64,000 bases of DNA from Massilia sp. PAMC28688 (GTDB taxonomy: Bacteria > Pseudomonadota > Gammaproteobacteria > Burkholderiales > Burkholderiaceae_D). The position numbers were made by a program, and so were the translations under genes. Where the stretch lies: positions 3,844,001-3,908,000 of the forward strand of contig NZ_CP080378.1 of NCBI RefSeq assembly GCF_019443445.1, read 5' to 3'. Shown piece by piece: positions 19,083 through 27,662 of this stretch; positions within the stretch are counted from its first letter, which is position 1, and the number at the start of each line of letters is the position of its first letter. Below the pieces are notes generated by a model that did no database searches, had not been told where the DNA came from, and was given only the letters and a program-made list of their open reading frames with translations.

Positions 19083-20720
19083 TCAGTGCAGGGTCGGCTC
19101 GCCGCCATACTGCATGCCGGCACCGGCGCCAAGCTGCTGGCCGGTACCACCCTGGCCCATCAACGGGCTACCCTGTCCCAGCGCGTCGGGGCCGAACGGC
19201 AGGCTCTGGCTACCCATGTAGGGCGAACACATGCCGCTGCCAAATTGCGCGGCAAATGGATTGCGCTGTCCGAGCAGGTTGCCGAAGATGCCTTGCGGCG
19301 CCAGCTGGGCCATCTGCGCAGCCTGCAGTTGCTGGGCCTGGATGTGCTGGCTCACCGGGTCGGCGCCGAACGGCAGCATCTGGCCGATCTGGCCTGCCGC
19401 CCCGCCAATGGTGCTGCCCAGGCCCGCATTGCCGAACATGCCGCCGATGGCGCCACCGAGGGGCCGCCCCACCTGGCCGATCAGGTTGCCGAACCACCCT
19501 TGCGGACTGAACTGTTGTGAAGGCTGGCCCATTTGTCCCGCTTGGGCGCTCTGTCCCATTTGCTGGAGCTGTTGCTGCAGCTGCTGCTGTTGCTGGAGCT
19601 GCTGCTGCTGCTGCCACTGCTGCGCGAGCTGTTGCTGCTGGATTTGCTGCAGCTGCTGGCTGATCGGATCGGCGCCAAAGGGCAGCATGCTGCCCAGCTT
19701 GCCGGCCACGCCGCCAATGGTGCTGCCCAGGCCGGCATTGCCGAACAGGCCGCCGATGGCGCCGCCCAGCGGCTGACCCACCTGGCCAATGATGTTGCCC
19801 AGCCAGCCCTGGGGCGCCAGCTGTTGCTGTTGCGCCTGCTGTGCATAAGCCAGTGATACCGGATCGGCCCCGAACGGCAGCATGCTGCCGAGTTTGCCGG
19901 CCACGCCGCCAATGGTGCTGCCCAGGCCCGCGTTGCCGAACAGGCCGCCAATGGCGCCGCCCAGCGGCTGGCCCACCTGGCCAATGATGTTACCCAGCCA
20001 GCCCTGGGGCGACAGTTGTTGCGCCTGCTGCGCCTGCTGTGCATAAGCGAGGGCCACCGGATCGGCCCCGAACGGCAGCATGCTGCCGAGTTTGCCGGCC
20101 ACGCCGCCAATGGTGCTGCCCAGGCCCGCGTTGCCGAACAGGCCGCCAATGGCGCCGCCCAGCGGCTGGCCCACCTGGCCAATGATGTTACCCAGCCAGC
20201 CCTGGGGCGACAGTTGTTGCGCCTGCTGCGCCTGCTGTGCATAAGCGAGGGCCACCGGATCGGCCCCGAACGGCAGCATGCTGCCCAGTTTGCCGGCCAC
20301 GCCGCCAATGGTGCTGCCCAGGCCCGCATTGCCGAACAGGCCGCCGATGGCGCCGCCCAGCGGCTGGCCCACCTGGCCGATGATGTTGCCCAGCCAGCCC
20401 TGGGGCGCCAGCTGTCCTTGCTGGGCCTGCAACTGCTGAAGCTGTTGCAGCTGCTGCAGCTGCTGCAGCTGCTGCAGCTGCTGTAACTGTTGAATCTGCT
20501 GCTGTGCCTGGGCCGCCGCTACCGGGTCGGCGCCGAAGGGCAGAAAGGCGCCGCCTATGCCGCCGGCGCTCTGGCCGATCTGCCGCCCCACGTTGGCATT
20601 GCCCAGCAGGCTGCCGATGCCGCCGCCGATCAGCCCGCCGAGAGGCGCACCGAGCAGGCTGCCAAACAATCCTTGTGGCGCCAGCTGCGCGCCCGTGCCG
20701 TAGTTCTGATAACCAGTCAT
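19083..20720 (-). CDS. Glycine-zipper repeat protein with Gln-rich linkers
   Basis: 545 residues built from one module, roughly PQGWLGNIIGQVGQPLGGAI, then GGLFGNAGLGSTIGGVAG, then LPFGADPV. Units start near residues 13, 104, 170, 236, 301 and 404, with a truncated one at 473. Units at 104, 170 and 236 are almost identical and 66 residues apart. The GxxxG runs could insert into membranes or self-associate. Linkers are Gln/Ala/Leu-rich, with long QQL runs at 72-100 and 355-390. No Sec signal. The ATG has GGAGTGAGTC ahead of it. First gene of the operon with the prodomain-like protein (67 bases downstream) and subtilase. Function unknown. Confidence 0.8.
   Translation of the reverse strand: MTGYQNYGTGAQLAPQGLFGSLLGAPLGGLIGGGIGSLLGNANVGRQIGQSAGGIGGAFLPFGADPVAAAQAQQQIQQLQQLQQLQQLQQLQQLQQLQAQQGQLAPQGWLGNIIGQVGQPLGGAIGGLFGNAGLGSTIGGVAGKLGSMLPFGADPVALAYAQQAQQAQQLSPQGWLGNIIGQVGQPLGGAIGGLFGNAGLGSTIGGVAGKLGSMLPFGADPVALAYAQQAQQAQQLSPQGWLGNIIGQVGQPLGGAIGGLFGNAGLGSTIGGVAGKLGSMLPFGADPVSLAYAQQAQQQQLAPQGWLGNIIGQVGQPLGGAIGGLFGNAGLGSTIGGVAGKLGSMLPFGADPISQQLQQIQQQQLAQQWQQQQQLQQQQQLQQQLQQMGQSAQAGQMGQPSQQFSPQGWFGNLIGQVGRPLGGAIGGMFGNAGLGSTIGGAAGQIGQMLPFGADPVSQHIQAQQLQAAQMAQLAPQGIFGNLLGQRNPFAAQFGSGMCSPYMGSQSLPFGPDALGQGSPLMGQGGTGQQLGAGAGMQYGGEPTLH
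19821..20411 (-). repeat. Three near-identical ~198-bp tandem repeats inside the repeat-protein gene
   Basis: Copies start at about 20411, 20213 and 20015 (reading the minus strand), each about 198 bases and nearly identical at DNA level, including silent positions. More diverged copies lie at about 19820 and 19511. The low divergence indicates recent expansion or gene conversion; the copy number may vary between strains. Confidence 0.8.
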
Positions 20721-21096
20721 GACTCACTCCATTCTTCTAGTGGCAGGCTGCGCCATGTCCCCGGCCGGTCCTTCATCCTTGTTCATTCTTGCCGGACCGG
20801 CGGCTTCCCTACGGGCATGCCACAGCAACTGCCCATTGCAGAATCGCGGGGCGGACCGGTAAGGGCAGTCCGCCCCGCGCACACGCCAATGTGATGTCAT
20901 CCGGAGCGCGGGCGTGCGGGCGCCGCCCTTGTGCATGCGGCTGCGCCTGCGCCCCGCGTCCGGCATTGGTGACGATTGGACCGGTCTGCGCCAATAAGGT
21001 TTTGATAATTTGAGTGTTCATTTAACGGTGACTTGCGGTTGGTATCCGGGCGGCAGGTTCAGGTAAAATGGCGCGCTTCCCACCGGCCTTGACCCC
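20721..21096. other. 376-base divergent intergenic region
   Basis: Lies between the repeat-protein operon (minus) and earP (plus), so it carries two promoters. No gene is supported. Its main structure is the hairpin at 20846-20878. Confidence 0.5.
20846..20878. other. Strong 11-bp hairpin upstream of the repeat-protein operon
   Basis: GCGGGGCGGAC pairs perfectly with GTCCGCCCCGC over an 11-base loop. No T run follows on either strand, so it is not a standard terminator. It lies 126 bases upstream of the repeat-protein ATG and could be an untranslated-leader structure or a binding site. Confidence 0.6.
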
Positions 21097-22269
21097 ATGC
21101 TTCCAACCACCTCCGCACCGACCCTGGCGATCTTTTGCAAGGTGGTCGACAATTACGGCGATATCGGCATTTGCTGGCGCCTGGCGCGCCAGCTGCAGGC
21201 CGAGCATGGCGTGGCCGTGACCTTGTGGGTGGACGATCTGGCCAGCTTTCGCCGCCTGTGTCCGGCCGTGGACGCGCAGGCTGAGGTGCAGCTGGTCAGC
21301 GGCGTGCTGGTTCGCCACTGGCATGGGCAGCCCGGTCCCTTCGGCCCCGCCGACATTGCCGACATCGTCATTGAATTTTTCGCCTGCGACATTCCAGAAG
21401 CCTATATCGCCGCCATGGCCCAGTGCCAGCCGCGCCCCGTCTGGCTCAACCTGGAAGGCTTGACGGCCGAAGCATGGGTGGAAGGCTGCCACACGCTGCC
21501 CTCGACCCATCCGCGCCTCAAGCTGGTCAAGCATTTCTTCTTTCCAGGCTTCACCGACAAAACGGGCGGCCTGTTGTGCGAAGCGGGCCTGGAGCAAGCG
21601 CGCGCGGCCTTTCAGGGCGACAGCGCGCAGCGCACGCTGTTCCTGCGCAGCCTGGGCGTGCCCGAGGCCGAGCAGGACCACACGCTGGTGTCCCTGTTCT
21701 GCTATCCCGATGCACCTGTCGCATCCCTGTTTGCCCAATGGATGCAGGGCAGTGCACCCATCACCTGCCTGGTGCCGCATGGCGTGGCCGGCGCCGCTGT
21801 CGGCCAGTTCCTGCAGGCGCCGCCGCAAGTGGGCCAGGCTGCCACCCGCGGCGCCCTGACGGTACGGGTCATCGACTTCGTCTCCCAGCCCGACTACGAC
21901 AAGCTGTTGTGGTCCTGCGACCTGAACTTTGTGCGCGGCGAGGATTCCTTTGTGCGCGCCCAATGGGCGGCGCGGCCATTCATCTGGCACATTTATCCGC
22001 AGGACGAGAACCTGCATCACAAGAAGCTGCGCGCCTTCCTGGCGCGCTACGGCCAGGCTGACACGGCAGCTTTGGCGCTGGCCTGGAATGGCGCCACGCC
22101 CGTCCCCGACTGGCACGCCCTGTGGACGGCGTGTCAGCGGGCCATGCCGGCCATGGCGCCGCACTGCGAAGCGTGGCAGCGCAGCATGGGCCGGCACGGC
22201 GACCTGGCCGGCAATTTGCTGCGCTTTGCCGCCGCCATTGGTCCGACAAGCACCAAATCTCAGGTATAA
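21097..22269 (+). CDS. earP: EF-P arginine rhamnosyltransferase EarP
   Basis: Transfers rhamnose from dTDP-rhamnose to Arg32 of elongation factor P, which activates EF-P for rescue of polyproline stalls. 390 residues, GT-B fold. DNYGDIG near the N-terminus carries the catalytic Asp, and the nucleotide-sugar site LNFVRGEDSFVRAQWAARPF is near 290-310. efp follows 112 bases downstream in the same direction, the usual arrangement. Confidence 0.95.
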   Translation: MLPTTSAPTLAIFCKVVDNYGDIGICWRLARQLQAEHGVAVTLWVDDLASFRRLCPAVDAQAEVQLVSGVLVRHWHGQPGPFGPADIADIVIEFFACDIPEAYIAAMAQCQPRPVWLNLEGLTAEAWVEGCHTLPSTHPRLKLVKHFFFPGFTDKTGGLLCEAGLEQARAAFQGDSAQRTLFLRSLGVPEAEQDHTLVSLFCYPDAPVASLFAQWMQGSAPITCLVPHGVAGAAVGQFLQAPPQVGQAATRGALTVRVIDFVSQPDYDKLLWSCDLNFVRGEDSFVRAQWAARPFIWHIYPQDENLHHKKLRAFLARYGQADTAALALAWNGATPVPDWHALWTACQRAMPAMAPHCEAWQRSMGRHGDLAGNLLRFAAAIGPTSTKSQV

Positions 22270-22381
22270 TGCCCGGTTAATTTCTCGTGTATTTTTATTC
22301 GATCAAACGTAGGCTTCCGGTCCACTCGGCCAGCAGGCGACAGATGATTTTTACGCAACCCACTTTTTACGTACAATTTTT

Positions 22382-22957
22382 ATGAAACCTGCAAAAGAAA
22401 TTCGTGTTGGCAATATCATCATGGTCGACGAAAAGCCTTGGATCGTGCTGCGCTCCGACGTCAACGGTTCGAGCCGCACGGGCTTCACCTACAAGTGGAA
22501 GCTGAAGAACCTGCTGACCAATAGCCCGATGGAAAACGTGTTCCGCGGCGACGACAAGTTCGACGTGGTGGTGCTCGACAAGAAGCCGGTCACCTACTCG
22601 TACTTCGCCGATCCCCTGTACGTGTTCATGGACGCCGATTACAACCAGTACGAAATCGAAGAAGAAAACCTGGGCGAAGCGCTCAACTACCTGAAAGACG
22701 GTATGGAATGCGAAGCCGTGTTCTACAACGAGAAAGCCATCTCGGTCGAACTGCCAACCACCATCCAGCGCAAGGTGGCCTACTCGGAGCCGGCGGTCAA
22801 GGGTAATACCTCGGGCAACGTGCTCAAGGAAGCGAAGCTGGAAAACGCGATCGAAGCCCACCAGCACACCGTGCAGGTGCCACTGTTCGTGTCGACCGAC
22901 GACGTCATTGAAATCGACACCCGCACCAACGAATACAAGCGCGTGGTGCGCAACTGA
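22382..22957 (+). CDS. efp: Elongation factor P
   Basis: Binds stalled ribosomes between the P and E sites and promotes peptide bonds at consecutive prolines. 191 residues, three beta-barrel domains. The modification loop reads NGSSRTGF with Arg at position 32, the residue rhamnosylated by EarP, instead of the lysine found in EpmA-type organisms. The terminator at 22988 closes the unit. Confidence 0.97.
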   Translation: MKPAKEIRVGNIIMVDEKPWIVLRSDVNGSSRTGFTYKWKLKNLLTNSPMENVFRGDDKFDVVVLDKKPVTYSYFADPLYVFMDADYNQYEIEEENLGEALNYLKDGMECEAVFYNEKAISVELPTTIQRKVAYSEPAVKGNTSGNVLKEAKLENAIEAHQHTVQVPLFVSTDDVIEIDTRTNEYKRVVRN

Positions 22958-22987
22958 TCGCGCCTCCCGCAGCATCGTATTGACGAA

Positions 22988-23020
22988 GCGCGCCCGTCAT
23001 GACGGGCGCGCTTTTTTTTT
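22988..23020 (+). terminator. Rho-independent terminator after efp
   Basis: GCGCGCCCGTC pairs with GACGGGCGCGC around a very short loop and is followed by nine T. Confidence 0.9.
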
Positions 23021-23088
23021 CGCCTGCATGCGCCATTGCGCCCAGGCACTGCTATGCTGAACCCTGTTTTTTAACGAATGGGGACAGC

Positions 23089-24672
23089 ATGGATCGCAGG
23101 GATTTTGTGGGACTGGGCATGGCAGGGACGGCAGCATTGGCCATGGCCGCAGGCGCGGTGGCGGCGCCGGTGCGCGCCGGCAGCGTGCTCGAAGCAGGTG
23201 TGCTGGAGCAGCAGGCGCTGATGCAGTCCGGACGCCTGACGTCGCACGCGCTGGCCAGGCAATACCTGGCGCGCATCGCCGCCGTTGACAAGGCCGGCCC
23301 CCGCATCAATGCCGTGATCGAACTCAATCCCGATGCCCTCGCCATTGCCGCGGCAATGGATCGCGAGCGCCGCGCCGGCAAGGTGCGCGGCCCGCTGCAC
23401 GGGATCCCGGTCCTGCTCAAGGATAATATCGCCACCGCCGACCGCATGAGCACCACGGCCGGCTCGCTGGCGCTGGACGGTGTCGAGGTGGTGCGCGATG
23501 CGCACGTGGCGGCGCGCCTGCGCGAAGCGGGCGCCGTCATCCTGGGCAAGACCAATTTGTCGGAATGGGCCAATATGCGCTCCACCCGTTCCACCAGCGG
23601 CTGGAGCGCGCGCGGCGGCCTGACCCGAAATCCGTATGCGCTCGACCGCAACACGAGCGGTTCCAGTTCCGGTTCGGCCGCTGCCATGGCGGCCAGCCTG
23701 GCGACCCTGGCCGTGGGCACGGAAACGGATGGCTCCATCGTGTCGCCGGCCTCCACCTGCGGCCTGGTCGGCATCAAGCCCACCCTGGGCCTGGTCAGCC
23801 GCAGCGGCATCATCCCGATTGCCCACTCCCAGGATACGGCCGGCCCCATGACGCGCAGCGTCTCCGATGCCGCCTTGTTGCTGGCGGCCATGGCCGGCGT
23901 GGATGCGCGCGACGCCGCCACCGCCGGCGCTGATGGCAAGGGCGGCTTTGCCGACGCCTTGAAGCCGGGCGCCCTGCGCGGCAAGCGCCTGGGCGTGGCC
24001 CGCAACTACTTTGGCCGCCACGATGGCAACGATGCCGTCATCGAGCAGGCCCTGCAGGTGCTCAAGGCACGCGGCGCCATCCTGGTGGACGTGATTGTCC
24101 CCAACACCAGCAAGTACGATGCCACCGAAGTCGAAGTGCTGCTGCAGGAATTTGCACCGGGCCTGGCGGCCTACCTCAAGGATTATGCGCCATCGGCGCC
24201 GATCAAGAACATGGCCGACCTGATCGCCTACAACCTCGCCAACCGCGCCAGGGAAATGCCGCATTTCGGACAGGAGCACCTGGTGGCGGCCAACGCCCGT
24301 GCCGGCCTGGAGAGCAAGGAATACAAGGAAGCCCTGGCCAACAACCACCGCTACGCACGCGCCGAAGGCATTGACCAGGTCATGCGCGAACACCAGCTCG
24401 ACGCCCTGGTCGCGCCCACCGGGGCCCCGGCCTGGCTGACCGACTTCATCAATGGCGACCACTACGGCGGCAGCTTTTCGTCGCCTGCGGCCGTGGCCGG
24501 CTATCCGCACGTGACCGTGCCGGCCGGCTTCGTGCATGGCTTGCCGGTGGGGCTGTCGTTTGTCGGTGGCGCCTGGAGCGATGCCGCACTCATCGCGATG
24601 GCCTACGACTTCGAGCAGGCGACCCGGCACCGCAAGGCGCCGCGCTTCGCCGCCTCGGCCAGCAAGGGGTGA
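23089..24672 (+). CDS. Exported amidase (amidase signature family)
   Basis: 527 residues. N-terminus MDRRDFVGLGMAGTAALAMA is a Tat-like signal (RR followed by a hydrophobic stretch). The amidase-signature Ser-Ser-Lys triad is visible: Lys in VLLKDNIAT, and serines in the SGSSSGSAAAMAA and GTETDGSIVSPAS segments. Hydrolyses an amide or aryl-amide bond; substrate unknown. ATG at 23089 begins the signal and has GGGGACAG upstream. A short GC hairpin (24702-24720) lies between it and the convergent lipoprotein gene. Confidence 0.88.
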   Translation: MDRRDFVGLGMAGTAALAMAAGAVAAPVRAGSVLEAGVLEQQALMQSGRLTSHALARQYLARIAAVDKAGPRINAVIELNPDALAIAAAMDRERRAGKVRGPLHGIPVLLKDNIATADRMSTTAGSLALDGVEVVRDAHVAARLREAGAVILGKTNLSEWANMRSTRSTSGWSARGGLTRNPYALDRNTSGSSSGSAAAMAASLATLAVGTETDGSIVSPASTCGLVGIKPTLGLVSRSGIIPIAHSQDTAGPMTRSVSDAALLLAAMAGVDARDAATAGADGKGGFADALKPGALRGKRLGVARNYFGRHDGNDAVIEQALQVLKARGAILVDVIVPNTSKYDATEVEVLLQEFAPGLAAYLKDYAPSAPIKNMADLIAYNLANRAREMPHFGQEHLVAANARAGLESKEYKEALANNHRYARAEGIDQVMREHQLDALVAPTGAPAWLTDFINGDHYGGSFSSPAAVAGYPHVTVPAGFVHGLPVGLSFVGGAWSDAALIAMAYDFEQATRHRKAPRFAASASKG

Positions 24673-24725
24673 TCAGGGCGCCAGAGAAACGGATGAGGCA
24701 GGGCAGGCCGTGGGCCTGCCGCAGG

Positions 24726-25223
24726 TCAAGACTTGCTGCTTTGCTTCCTGGCCCGTTCAAAGGCCGGTCCCCACAAGGGGTGGCCATGTTCGCCCGGCTG
24801 CAGGTCAAACGACGGGTCGAGCTTGAAGGCTTTTTCAAACGCCTGGCGGCACAGCGTCGTGCGCGAAGTCACGCAATAGCTGAACGCCATGTACTTCAGT
24901 GCCTGCAGATGGCCGGCCCTGGTACCGCCGGCGATCTCGGGCGCCGACAGGCGCTTGATGGCATCGTTGAACTGGCCCTTGTTGTACAGCTCGATCCCTT
25001 CGCGCAGGCTTTGCTGTTCTTCGCTGGCGCGGCTGCCGGCGGGCGGGTTCGGGTTGCCGGGCGAGCCGGGCGCCGGACGGCTGGCCTGGGAAGGCGCCGT
25101 GGCAGGCTTGGCGGCCGGGCCGTCAGGCTTGATGCCCACCATGGGGCCGACCGTCTCGCAGCCCGTCAATGCGAGGGTCGCTGCGATTGCAAGAAAGAGT
25201 GTGCGGGAAATGGATGGGCTCAT
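24726..25223 (-). CDS. TssQ-like T6SS-associated lipoprotein
   Basis: 165 residues with a lipoprotein signal (LALTGC, acylated Cys at about 22), a Pro/Ala-rich linker, and a tetratricopeptide-like C-terminal half (EGIELYNKGQFNDAIKRL ... FKLDPSFDLQPGEHGHPLWG). From memory it matches the TssQ family found next to T6SS regulatory genes in Burkholderiales. ATG at 25223 begins the signal; the longer frame overlaps the kinase gene. Starts 19 bases after the kinase stop, last in the operon. Confidence 0.7.
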   Translation of the reverse strand: MSPSISRTLFLAIAATLALTGCETVGPMVGIKPDGPAAKPATAPSQASRPAPGSPGNPNPPAGSRASEEQQSLREGIELYNKGQFNDAIKRLSAPEIAGGTRAGHLQALKYMAFSYCVTSRTTLCRQAFEKAFKLDPSFDLQPGEHGHPLWGPAFERARKQSSKS

Positions 25224-25242
25224 AGGCAGAATGATAGTGTGT

Positions 25243-26892
25243 TTATTTTGCTCGCGCTGCGAAATCATGTTCAATCGTGCCTGACTTGTTCTTGGCGAGA
25301 TTCACCTCAACAAAATAATCAGGGAAGTTCGGATTGACCACGCGAATCTTGTGTTGGCCGGCCGGCAGCACCAGGCGCTTGAGCGGCGGGCTCACGCCTT
25401 TTTGCTTGCCATCGACATAGATCGTGCCCCATGGCTTGATCTGCAGCCGGTAGCTCGCTGTTTCCGGCTTGGTGTCCGCCGGGGCCGGGCTGGCCGGGGG
25501 CGTTCCCAGGATCGCATCCACGCCAGGCTGGTCGGCTGCGGGAGCGGCCGCCACCGCCTCGTCCAGCGCCGCGGCCGGCGTGACGTTGTCGGCCGTGGGC
25601 GGTGGCACGGGGGCTTCCACCACGGCCGGCGCGGCGTCCGGCAGGGCCGGTGCGGCGTCCGGCAGCACCGGCGCGTCGGCCTGTACCACCGGCATGACCG
25701 TGTCTGACGGCGTACCCATCAGCCAGCTGGCGCCAAAGCCGATGATCACCATGACCGACAGCGCCAATGCCGCGCGCGACATCCACTTGGGAGCCGGCTT
25801 GTGGATCGCGCTGGCGGCGGCCGCGGCCTTGGGGACGATCCGTTCGGGCCCAGGCGCGGGCGGCGCCGCAGCCGGTTTAGGCGTCGGCAGTGCACCGGTG
25901 GTCTCGGCCGGGGCGGTCGGGGTACTGTTCTGGGGCAGGCGGTCAAGCGTGGCAAAGCGCTGGGTGTTGCCGCTCGGGCGCACCCGCGGCGCGCCGGACG
26001 ACTTGATGCCCAGCAGTTCGCGGAAGGCATCGATGGTCTGCGGCCGTTCGTGCGCCATGACCGCCAGTCCCTTGTCGATGGCGGCCAAAAATTCCGTACT
26101 GTAGCCATCGACTCCGCGCACGGCCAGCGGCGCAATCGGGTCTTTCACCATGCGCGCGATCGAGGTCGCCGGCGGCTCCTTCATGATGGCGTAGTAGATC
26201 ACCGCCGACAGCGAATAGATGTCGGTGTAGGCGCCCTGGTCGAGCGAGGCGTCACCCGCATACTGCTCCACCGGCGCGTAACCGGGCTTGAGGATCACGG
26301 TAAGGCCGCGCGTGCGATCGCCAATGATCTGGCGCGCCGAGCCAAAGTCGAGCAGCACGGCGTCGCCGTTTTCCTGCACGATGATATTGTCGGGCGACAC
26401 GTCGCGGTGCAGGATGCGCATGGTGTAGAGCATCTCCAGCGCTTCCAGGATCTGCTGCAGGATCTTGCGGCACCACGCTTCGTTGACCACTTCCGGCGCG
26501 TGCGTGACGATGTCCTTGATGGTCTGGCCATCATAGTACTGCATGGCGGTGTAGGCGGTCTGGTTCTGTTCCCAGAAGCGGTATACCTTCACCAGCGAGG
26601 GATGGTCGAACTGGGCCAAAAAGCGCGCTTCATTGATAAAGCTCTTCAGGCCCACATTGAAGGTTTCCTGATGGCGCTCGGCGCGCACCAGGATGCTGTG
26701 GTCATCGGCGCGCGTGGCCAGCACGCCCGGCATGTATTCCTTGATCGCCACGTGGCGCTGGAGCGAATGGTCAAAGGCGATATACACAATCCCAAAGCCC
26801 CCTTCGCCCAGCACGCCCGTGATTTCAAAGTCGTGCAGGCGGGTGCCGATGGGCAGGCAGTTTTCCGAACCGGCGATGGCTTGCGCGTTCAT
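25243..26892 (-). CDS. Membrane Ser/Thr protein kinase with PEGA domain (PpkA type)
   Basis: 549 residues. The Hanks-type kinase domain (about 16-285) has GEGGFG at 29-34, the ATP-anchoring Lys51 (VAIKEY), HRDVSPDNI and DFGSAR, so it should be active. An Ala/Pro-rich linker leads to one membrane helix (about 375-392), a second Ala/Pro/Val-rich linker outside, and a C-terminal PEGA domain (YRLQIKPWGTIYVDGKQKG). In T6SS loci PpkA phosphorylates an FHA protein to trigger assembly. ATG overlaps the phosphatase stop (ATGA). Confidence 0.9.
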   Translation of the reverse strand: MNAQAIAGSENCLPIGTRLHDFEITGVLGEGGFGIVYIAFDHSLQRHVAIKEYMPGVLATRADDHSILVRAERHQETFNVGLKSFINEARFLAQFDHPSLVKVYRFWEQNQTAYTAMQYYDGQTIKDIVTHAPEVVNEAWCRKILQQILEALEMLYTMRILHRDVSPDNIIVQENGDAVLLDFGSARQIIGDRTRGLTVILKPGYAPVEQYAGDASLDQGAYTDIYSLSAVIYYAIMKEPPATSIARMVKDPIAPLAVRGVDGYSTEFLAAIDKGLAVMAHERPQTIDAFRELLGIKSSGAPRVRPSGNTQRFATLDRLPQNSTPTAPAETTGALPTPKPAAAPPAPGPERIVPKAAAAASAIHKPAPKWMSRAALALSVMVIIGFGASWLMGTPSDTVMPVVQADAPVLPDAAPALPDAAPAVVEAPVPPPTADNVTPAAALDEAVAAAPAADQPGVDAILGTPPASPAPADTKPETASYRLQIKPWGTIYVDGKQKGVSPPLKRLVLPAGQHKIRVVNPNFPDYFVEVNLAKNKSGTIEHDFAARAK

Positions 26893-27662
26893 GCTCCCGC
26901 CTTGTGTACCAGGATGGCGTAGGCGGAATAATTATCCCGCACCTTGCCACTGTTGATGATGTTGTCGTCGGCCAGGCGGCACATGGCGGCCAGCCACTGC
27001 TCGCAGCTGGACGCTTGCGACAGCGTGCGTTCCATGTCAGCTTCCATGACCCATTCCCACAGCCCGTCGCTGCACAGCAGCAGGGCGTCGCCCGGCAGCA
27101 AGGTGGTGGCGCCGGCCGACAGCTCGATCTGGGTATCGCCCTCGGCGCCAATGGCGGCAAACAGGATATTGCGCTGCGGATGGCGGCGCAGCTGCTCGGC
27201 GCGGGCATAGCCGGCGTCGATCAGCTGCTGGGTCAGGCTGTGGTCCTTGCTCATTGCATGCAGGCGAGCATTGCGGAACAGGTAAATGCGGGTGTCGCCC
27301 AGGTGGGCCCACAGGGCCTGGCCGCGCGCGCGGTCCACCAGCAGGGTGGCCACGGTGGTGCTCATGTCGGCATAGCGGGGCGTTTGCAGCTTGCGCCTGG
27401 CCACTTCGCCGCTGGCGCTGGAGGCATAGCCGAGCAGGGCGTCGCTGCCGAAGCGCGGGTTGTCCTGGAAGGCATTGAGGATGGCGTCCACCACCACGCG
27501 CGAGGCCACTTCGCCGCCTTCGTGGCCACCGGCGCCGTCGGCTACCACGAAGCAGGCCAGCGGGTCGCGGAAGGTTTCGCCCACCGTGTCCTGGTTGGTG
27601 GCGCGCTGGCCGATATCGTTAATCCTGGTCCATGACAGGTCGATCGGCACCTGGTCAACCAT
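26889..27662 (-). CDS. PP2C-family protein phosphatase (PppA type)
   Basis: 257 residues. PP2C metal and catalytic motifs: VADGAGGHEGGEVAS, LGDTRIYLF, LLCSDGLWEW and the final DNYSAY. Expected to reverse phosphorylation by the adjacent kinase. ATG at 27662 (MVDQVPIDLSW) overlaps the upstream stop by eight bases; the frame extends further upstream, but only as a shadow of that gene. Confidence 0.9.
   Translation of the reverse strand: MVDQVPIDLSWTRINDIGQRATNQDTVGETFRDPLACFVVADGAGGHEGGEVASRVVVDAILNAFQDNPRFGSDALLGYASSASGEVARRKLQTPRYADMSTTVATLLVDRARGQALWAHLGDTRIYLFRNARLHAMSKDHSLTQQLIDAGYARAEQLRRHPQRNILFAAIGAEGDTQIELSAGATTLLPGDALLLCSDGLWEWVMEADMERTLSQASSCEQWLAAMCRLADDNIINSGKVRDNYSAYAILVHKAGA

Noticed and set aside
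19540..20500. CRISPR array suspected because of regular repeats
   Set aside because: The repeats are about 198 bases, contiguous, in frame and encode protein modules; there are no unique spacers.
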